Part shown: positions 7,280-11,233 of the stretch, piece after piece
Layout of the letters: the number at the start of each line of letters is the position of its first letter
How positions within the stretch are numbered: the first letter of the stretch is position 1
Origin: Desulfobacula sp.
Lineage (GTDB): Bacteria > Desulfobacterota > Desulfobacteria > Desulfobacterales > Desulfobacteraceae
Length of the DNA stretch: 11,233 nt
Direction: 5' to 3'
Assembly: GCA_029940235.1 (NCBI GenBank)
Contig: JAOZRI010000051.1
Location: forward strand, 1 to 11,233
The notes under the pieces: generated by a model
What the model was told of the DNA's origin: nothing
Database searches by the model: none
What the model saw: the letters and a program-made list of their open reading frames with translations, nothing else
Program-made: the position numbers and the translations under genes

Positions 7280-7307
7280 TTGATTTTAATTAAGCAAATG
7301 TTATAAA
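7280..7307 (+). promoter_or_regulatory. Promoter for the ferredoxin gene
   Basis: TTGATT (7280-7285) is followed after 16 nt by TATAAA (7302-7307), starting 8 nt past the stop of the preceding gene and about 78 nt before the ferredoxin ATG. Matches are 4/6 and 5/6. This makes the ferredoxin probably a separate, strongly expressed unit. Confidence 0.5.
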
Positions 7308-7370
7308 AGCGTTTTTTATACAGATTATATTTAATAATTAGCTGTAAAATAGAATAATTTTTAATTTTTA

Positions 7371-7376
7371 AGGAGG
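7371..7376 (+). promoter_or_regulatory. Strong ribosome binding site of the ferredoxin
   Basis: A full AGGAGG sits 8 nt before the ATG at 7385. It is the best Shine-Dalgarno in the window and points to high expression of this small protein. Confidence 0.8.
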
Positions 7377-7384
7377 CTGTTAAA

Positions 7385-7573
7385 ATGGCATTTAATCCAG
7401 TTGTTGATCAAGAAAAATGTGTAGGTTGCGAAGAGTGTGTTGACGTATGTCCAGTGGAAGTTTTTGAAATGGAAGATGACAAATCTGTTCCAGTTAATGC
7501 AGAAGAGTGTATGGGCTGCGAAAGCTGCGTAGAAGTTTGTGAAGAAGACGCTATTGTTATTGAAGAAGATTAA
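7385..7573 (+). CDS. 2[4Fe-4S] ferredoxin
   Basis: This 62-residue, very acidic protein is a clostridial-type low-potential electron carrier of the cytoplasm. Two CxxCxxCxxxC motifs are seen: C12, C15, C18, C22 followed by P23, and C42, C45, C48, C52 followed by E53. In such folds three cysteines of one motif and the fourth of the other hold each cluster. The usual proline after the fourth cysteine is kept in motif one and replaced by glutamate in motif two. The internal repeat (CVGCEECVDVC against CMGCESCVEVC) shows the ancestral duplication. The gene has its own promoter, a strong ribosome binding site and a hairpin terminator. In anaerobes such a protein serves oxidoreductases such as pyruvate:ferredoxin oxidoreductase; the partner here cannot be read from the neighbours. 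Confidence 0.96.
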   Translation: MAFNPVVDQEKCVGCEECVDVCPVEVFEMEDDKSVPVNAEECMGCESCVEVCEEDAIVIEED

Positions 7574-7592
7574 AGCGTTTTTTTAAAGAATA

Positions 7593-7632
7593 TTAAAAAT
7601 GCCGGGTAGTATCTTTTGCCCGGCATTTTTAA
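7593..7632 (+). terminator. Rho-independent terminator after the ferredoxin
   Basis: TTAAAAATGCCGGG (7593-7606) pairs perfectly with CCCGGCATTTTTAA (7619-7632) around a 12-nt loop. The 14-bp stem has a GC-rich core and an A/T flank, and is followed by a T-rich run at 7633-7639. It lies 20 nt after the ferredoxin stop codon. Because of the A/T flanks it may also act in the other direction. Confidence 0.9.
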
Positions 7633-7665
7633 TTTTTTTCAAGATCCTAAAGTCTTATCAATTCC

Positions 7666-8499
7666 ATGAAACAAGTCCAAAATTCAATTCCAGAAAACTG
7701 CATATGTGTTGTGGGCATCCCCTTTGATAAGAATTCTTCTTTTTTAAAAGGCGCTGCCCTGGCGCCCGCACAAATCATAAAAAGTTATTTTTCAGATTCA
7801 TCCAATCTCTGGTCGGAAAAAGGCTGTAACCTTGAAGCAATAGAGCATTTATACGATTATGGAGATCTTGGTTTTAAAATCGGTGAAGATGAGTTTAATA
7901 CCTTAACCAATTTTGTTGAAAAGGTGGTTGATCAAAATTGTCACTTAATTTGTCTTGGGGGCGATCATTCTGTTACTTACCCTGTGATAAAAGCCCATGC
8001 AAAAAAATATAACAAGCTTAATATCCTGCATTTTGATGCCCATCCTGATCTCTATGACACTCTTGACGGCAATATCCATTCCCATGCCACCCCCTTTGCA
8101 AGAATAATGGAAAAAAAGCTGGCAGCCAGGCTTGTCCAGGCAGGTATTAGAACCATGAATGGTCATCAGTTAGAACAGGCTGAAAAATTCAGTGTTGAAG
8201 TGCATGAAATGAAAGATATTCTAAACTGGCCCCATGAATTTCAATTTGATGGCCCTGTTTACCTCTCACTTGATTTAGACTGCCTTGATCCAGCTTTTGC
8301 TCCGGGTGTCTCCCACCATGAACCAGGCGGAATGACCACTCGCCAGGTCATTGATATTATCCATACATTTAAAGGGCAGCTCATTGGTGCTGATATTGTA
8401 GAATATAACCCTGACAGGGATATAAATTCGATGACATCCATGGTTGCTGCAAAATTTTTAAAGGAAATTATTGCAAGGATATATGAAGATACAAATTAA
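7666..8499 (+). CDS. Ureohydrolase (agmatinase/arginase family)
   Basis: The 277-residue protein has the complete dimanganese site of the ureohydrolases, which split guanidino compounds into urea and an amine. Motifs are GGDHS (H101), FDAHPDLYD (D124, H126, D128) and SLDLDCLDP (D203, D205), with the substrate-side glutamate in DIVEYNP (E246). The HSHATPFARIME stretch (138-149) and GVSHHEPGGMT resemble agmatinases and the plant-type arginase branch more than animal-type arginase. The substrate could be agmatine, arginine or another guanidino compound; the sequence does not decide. The ATG at 7666 is the first start after an in-frame stop, though its Shine-Dalgarno is weak. It begins 34 nt past the ferredoxin terminator, so readthrough or an unseen promoter must drive it. 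It converges on a DDAH-family gene, another guanidino-acting enzyme. Confidence 0.9.
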   Translation: MKQVQNSIPENCICVVGIPFDKNSSFLKGAALAPAQIIKSYFSDSSNLWSEKGCNLEAIEHLYDYGDLGFKIGEDEFNTLTNFVEKVVDQNCHLICLGGDHSVTYPVIKAHAKKYNKLNILHFDAHPDLYDTLDGNIHSHATPFARIMEKKLAARLVQAGIRTMNGHQLEQAEKFSVEVHEMKDILNWPHEFQFDGPVYLSLDLDCLDPAFAPGVSHHEPGGMTTRQVIDIIHTFKGQLIGADIVEYNPDRDINSMTSMVAAKFLKEIIARIYEDTN

Positions 8500-8564
8500 C
8501 TTCCTATGGTTTGCTAAAAGGCGTGGCAACAAAATTTGTATTTTGCAATAATCTGCTTTATAAT

Positions 8565-9326
8565 TCAAAACCTTAGTGACAGGCAGCTCAAACCCCCGTC
8601 AAGTTTTCTAAATTCCGAGACATCAACTTCAATGATTGTATAACCTGCATTTTTAATCATTGCACTTGTTTTACTAAATCCCTGAGGCACCAGAACTTTG
8701 TCGTTTATCCATACAGAGTTGGCAGCATAGGATTCATCTGAATCAACCTTCAGGATATTAAAATTTTTTAGTTCGTCTTTAGTTAAAAATTCACCAAAAG
8801 CCAGCAGATTATTATTTTCAAGATATGAAATCCCTGTTTTTAAATGCAGAACTTTTTCAAGTGTTATGGTTGATGATGTAAAATTATATTTTTTTAAGAT
8901 ATTGTTGAGCTGTAAAGCACCTTCCATGTTGGTACGATCAGACAATCCTGCATAATAGTGGTTTTTTACCATCATAATATCCCCGGCATCAAGTGTTCCA
9001 GTTCCTTGAATATGTTCAACCGGCATGTCAAGTTTTTTAACAGCCTTATGCACACTGATGATTTCATCTTTTCTTGAATCAGCTCCGGGATTTGTGATAA
9101 TGGCACAGCCTGGTGTCACAAGACAGGTGTCTTCAATAAAGGTGGAATCTGGAAAATTTTCATCAGGATCAAGTACAGTTACTTTTAATCCGCATGATTC
9201 CAATGCTTTGATATAATTCTTATGCTGTTTTAAGGCAAGATCATAATCTGGATGTCCAAGATTTGCTGTGGTTATTCCTTTGACCATGTTTTTACATGGT
9301 GTTTTTACAATGGCATCAGTAAACAA
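8565..9326 (-). CDS. ddaH: Dimethylarginine dimethylaminohydrolase family protein (TTG start)
   Basis: At 253 residues it matches the size of bacterial DDAH (Pseudomonas aeruginosa, 254). These enzymes hydrolyse methylated arginines to citrulline and a methylamine through a cysteine thiouronium intermediate. Family motifs appear in order: PDSTFIEDTC (59-68), GTLDAGDI (110-117), GLSDRTN (127-133), HLKTGISYL with the catalytic histidine H161, ESYAANSVW (198-206), and the C-terminal FRKLDGGLSCLSLRF with the nucleophile C248. The start is TTG at 9326, supported by AAGGAGA seven nt upstream, lying inside the last codons of the transporter gene, only 2 nt away. That indicates translational coupling. 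Related arginine deiminases are about 400 residues, so DDAH is the better call, although other guanidino-modifying activities in the same superfamily remain possible. Confidence 0.9.
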   Translation of the reverse strand: MFTDAIVKTPCKNMVKGITTANLGHPDYDLALKQHKNYIKALESCGLKVTVLDPDENFPDSTFIEDTCLVTPGCAIITNPGADSRKDEIISVHKAVKKLDMPVEHIQGTGTLDAGDIMMVKNHYYAGLSDRTNMEGALQLNNILKKYNFTSSTITLEKVLHLKTGISYLENNNLLAFGEFLTKDELKNFNILKVDSDESYAANSVWINDKVLVPQGFSKTSAMIKNAGYTIIEVDVSEFRKLDGGLSCLSLRF

Positions 9327-9328
9327 AA

Positions 9329-10216
9329 TTAAATCTCCTTTTTTATAAAATCGGCAGCATTGCTAAGGTAAACCCCTGCAATGACAAGTATTGCTCCAAC
9401 AATCAAAGATATTGTCAAAGGCTCTTTTAAAATTAAAAATGAAAGAATAATGGCACTTATGGGGACAAAATTTATAAAAACTCCAGCCTGCATGGGACCA
9501 ATCTGTTTAATACCGGCATAATACCATGAAAATCCTAAAGCTGTACCAAAAAAACCAAGATAAAACAGGCTTGTCCATTCAACAAAATTATAAGAGAGCA
9601 TATTGGAAAAAACACCTCTATAAAGGGCAGGGAAAAATAGCAGTATGGTTCCTGCAATTGATGAATAGCAGACAGATACAATGGGGGATAAATCATTCAT
9701 GGCTTTTTTTCCAAGGATGGAGTAGATAACCCAGCTTGCAACGCAGCCAAATATCAGAAGCTCTCCTTTTTCAAGTTTTAAATTTAGTATATCGAGAATA
9801 TTCCCATTTGATATAACAATTAACGCCCCTGCAACCGATAGAGACAATCCTACTATTTTATTTTTATTTAATGACTCTTTAAAAAATAGAGCAGAGCAAA
9901 GAGTGATAAAAATAGGATTTGTGGCAATAATCAGTGAGGCCTGGTTTGCCTGGATATATTTCAGTCCTGAGAAAAAAAACAGATTGTAAAAAACAATTCC
10001 GCTCAAACCTAATAAAAATATAATAAATATTGTATCAGGTTTGAGTTTTGGAAGGTGGCCTTCAATTTTAATGGTTAAAAAAACAAGGCATAAAGAGGCA
10101 ATGAAAAATCTTAAAAAAGCAGCAGAATATGGATCAACATTCTGGGATAACAGTTTGCCTGCTATAAAGGTTCCGCCCCAGAAAAAAGCCGTGAATAGAA
10201 GTTTTATATAGATCAA
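9329..10216 (-). CDS. EamA/DMT-family transporter (TTG start)
   Basis: This 295-residue inner-membrane protein has about ten hydrophobic spans in two homologous EamA halves (roughly residues 1-140 and 150-290), as in drug/metabolite exporters of the DMT superfamily. Typical segments are FFWGGTFIAGKLL near the N terminus, FLRFFIASLCLVF, NQASLIIATNPIF at the end of the first half, and GPMQAGVFINFVPISAIIL with FLILKEPLT in the second. The start is taken as TTG at 10216, four codons before the first membrane segment; only a poor ribosome binding site is visible. It lies 5 nt after the aminotransferase and 2 nt before ddaH, so the three form an operon. Substrate is not predictable. Amino acids or amines handled by the flanking enzymes are natural candidates, which is inference. 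Confidence 0.88.
   Translation of the reverse strand: MIYIKLLFTAFFWGGTFIAGKLLSQNVDPYSAAFLRFFIASLCLVFLTIKIEGHLPKLKPDTIFIIFLLGLSGIVFYNLFFFSGLKYIQANQASLIIATNPIFITLCSALFFKESLNKNKIVGLSLSVAGALIVISNGNILDILNLKLEKGELLIFGCVASWVIYSILGKKAMNDLSPIVSVCYSSIAGTILLFFPALYRGVFSNMLSYNFVEWTSLFYLGFFGTALGFSWYYAGIKQIGPMQAGVFINFVPISAIILSFLILKEPLTISLIVGAILVIAGVYLSNAADFIKKEI
9334..9340 (-). promoter_or_regulatory. Ribosome binding site that fixes the TTG start of ddaH
   Basis: AAGGAGA on the minus strand stands 7 nt before TTG (9326-9324) and overlaps the Lys-Glu-Ile codons ending the transporter gene. No ATG or GTG is better placed, so the TTG start is well supported. Confidence 0.75.
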
Positions 10217-10221
10217 AGAGC

Positions 10222-11064
10222 TTACTTCACACCTGCTTTTGAGCGCAGTTCTTTAAATAAAACTTGGGTTAACTGTCCTGGTTTTTTATCGGCAATATTC
10301 TTAGAGTCAATGGTGATAATTGGTAATACTTCAGTGACAGTACCAGATAAAAACACCTCATCAGCATCATATAGCTGCTCAAGAGTAAAAAAGCTCTCTT
10401 CAAAGGCAATTTTTTTATCCATGCATACCTCAAGTATGACTTTCCGGGTGATGCCGGGCAGAATTTTATTGGTCAGAGGGTGTGTTAAAACCTTATTATT
10501 TTTTATTATGAACACGTTGGAGCTTGTAGCTTCCCTTACAATATTCTCTTTTGATATGAAAATCGTATCATAGGCGCCTTGATCCACGGCTTTTTGTTTG
10601 CTGAGACAATTGGGTAAAAGCTGGACAGTTTTAATATCACACCTGTCCCATCTGTAATCTTCCATGGTAATAGCACTGGCACCCTTGTTTGCATGATGGT
10701 GTGTGTCTGGTAATGACTTGGCTGTCATAATAATTTGCACTGGTTCCTGGTTTGAAAAGCCATGGTTTCGCGGAGCTACAGCCCTTGAGATCTGGATATA
10801 AATACCGGCTCTTTTAATCATAGATGCTTTAAACAGATCTGAAATCCCAGATTTAATCATCTGCATGGATATTGATGGATATGAAAGTTCCTTCAGGGAT
10901 CGTTCCAGTCTTGCAATGTGGTCATCCATAAAAAAGAGTTTTCCATTATGGCTTGCAATGTATTCATACACTGCGTCACCAAACTGGTAACCTCGATCCT
11001 CAATGGGGACAAAGGCTTCTTCAATTGGCATTATTTTTCCATTTAAATATGCAAGTTCCGGCAT
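10222..11064 (-). CDS. dat: D-amino-acid (D-alanine) aminotransferase, PLP fold type IV
   Basis: The 280-residue protein closely follows the Bacillus D-alanine aminotransferase pattern. It shows EDRGYQFGDAVYE (22-34) with the active-site tyrosine Y33, APRNHGF with R99 and H101 for the substrate carboxylate, RCDIKTVQLLPN with the PLP lysine K145, REATSSNVF with E178, LPGITRKV (202-209) and SGTVTEVLPI (240-249). Such enzymes interconvert D-alanine, D-glutamate and their 2-oxo acids, feeding peptidoglycan or recycling D-amino acids. Branched-chain aminotransferase and aminodeoxychorismate lyase share the fold, but the carboxylate-trap residues favour the D-specific enzyme. The ATG at 11064 has AGGAG six nt upstream. 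It is the first gene of the operon with the transporter and ddaH. Confidence 0.92.
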   Translation of the reverse strand: MPELAYLNGKIMPIEEAFVPIEDRGYQFGDAVYEYIASHNGKLFFMDDHIARLERSLKELSYPSISMQMIKSGISDLFKASMIKRAGIYIQISRAVAPRNHGFSNQEPVQIIMTAKSLPDTHHHANKGASAITMEDYRWDRCDIKTVQLLPNCLSKQKAVDQGAYDTIFISKENIVREATSSNVFIIKNNKVLTHPLTNKILPGITRKVILEVCMDKKIAFEESFFTLEQLYDADEVFLSGTVTEVLPIITIDSKNIADKKPGQLTQVLFKELRSKAGVK

Positions 11065-11100
11065 TTTTTTCTCCTGTTTTATTTAAGTTATTATTTTTGG

Positions 11101-11121
11101 CAGTATCCATACCCTGTACTG
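11101..11121 (-). repeat. Short inverted repeat in the dat leader
   Basis: CAGTA (11101-11105) and TACTG (11117-11121) are inverted arms with an 11-nt centre, about 37 nt upstream of the dat start codon. A second small hairpin, GCTTT/AAAGC, sits at 11123-11134. Either could be an operator or leader stem; both are short enough to be chance. Confidence 0.2.
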
Positions 11122-11140
11122 AGCTTTTCAAAGCATTCGT

Positions 11141-11169
11141 AATGTACACCCATATTGTTTAAAATCCAA
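11141..11169 (-). promoter_or_regulatory. Possible promoter of the dat-transporter-ddaH operon
   Basis: On the minus strand TTGGAT (plus 11164-11169) is followed after 17 nt by TACATT (plus 11141-11146), about 80 nt before dat. Spacing is ideal but matches are only 3/6 and 4/6. Confidence 0.3.
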
Positions 11170-11226
11170 GAGCTTTACATGGAATTTTACCAATAATTTT
11201 ACCTATATTTTTTACATGGAAAGCTC
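11170..11226. repeat. Nested repeats upstream of dat
   Basis: GAGCTTT (11170-11176) and AAAGCTC (11220-11226) form outer inverted arms. Within them TTTACATGGAA is repeated in direct orientation (11174-11184 and 11211-11221), and ATTTTACC is repeated 12 nt apart (11184-11191 and 11196-11203). The layout suggests binding sites for a regulator, but the window ends here and the upstream gene is not visible. Confidence 0.45.
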
Positions 11227-11233
11227 AACTGCT

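Noticed and set aside
8531..8546. CAAAAT/ATTTTG small inverted repeat between the convergent genes as a terminator
   Set aside because: Six pairs with one or two G-C pairs and no T run on either side; too weak to call.

Overview
The window is AT-rich chromosomal DNA with densely packed, complete bacterial genes. The mix suggests an anaerobic, diderm member of the Desulfobacterota, probably a sulfate reducer close to Desulfobacter or Desulfobacula. The clues are an LPS-export outer membrane protein, a tiny 2[4Fe-4S] ferredoxin, a fused cysteine synthase/cysteinyl-tRNA synthetase-like protein, and strong A/T bias between genes. The genus is an inference from gene content and style, not from a database match. 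No rRNA, tRNA, CRISPR array, insertion sequence or phage gene was seen.

Left block, minus strand (about 1-3725). The order of transcription is lptD, then an NGN-KOW NusG paralogue that overlaps lptD by 4 nt, then a 201-nt AT-rich gap with a good sigma-70-type promoter, then an HU/IHF-family gene, then the start of holB (DNA polymerase III delta prime), which runs off the left edge. The first pair joins LPS transport to a transcription-elongation factor. The second pair is DNA architecture and replication.

A 350-bp divergent intergenic region (3647-3996) separates lptD from the plus-strand block. It holds a likely lptD promoter, several inverted repeats and a possible attenuator-like leader.

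Middle block, plus strand (3997-8499). The first gene is a 766-codon fusion of a PLP-dependent cysteine synthase and a full-length CysRS-like domain. That domain keeps the zinc ligands, but its HIGH motif is degenerate and its KMSKS motif is missing. It overlaps by 4 nt a 325-codon gene of unknown function. A ferredoxin with its own promoter, strong ribosome binding site and hairpin terminator follows, then a ureohydrolase of the agmatinase/arginase family.

Right block, minus strand (8565-11064, converging on the ureohydrolase). A tight operon runs dat (D-amino-acid aminotransferase), a DMT/EamA transporter, and ddaH (dimethylarginine dimethylaminohydrolase family). The second and third genes appear to start with TTG. 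The ureohydrolase and DDAH both act on guanidino compounds, so this end may handle arginine-like or methylated-arginine substrates. The right edge (11065-11233) is a leader or promoter region with nested repeats.

The most unusual item is the CysK/CysRS-like fusion with its coupled unknown partner.
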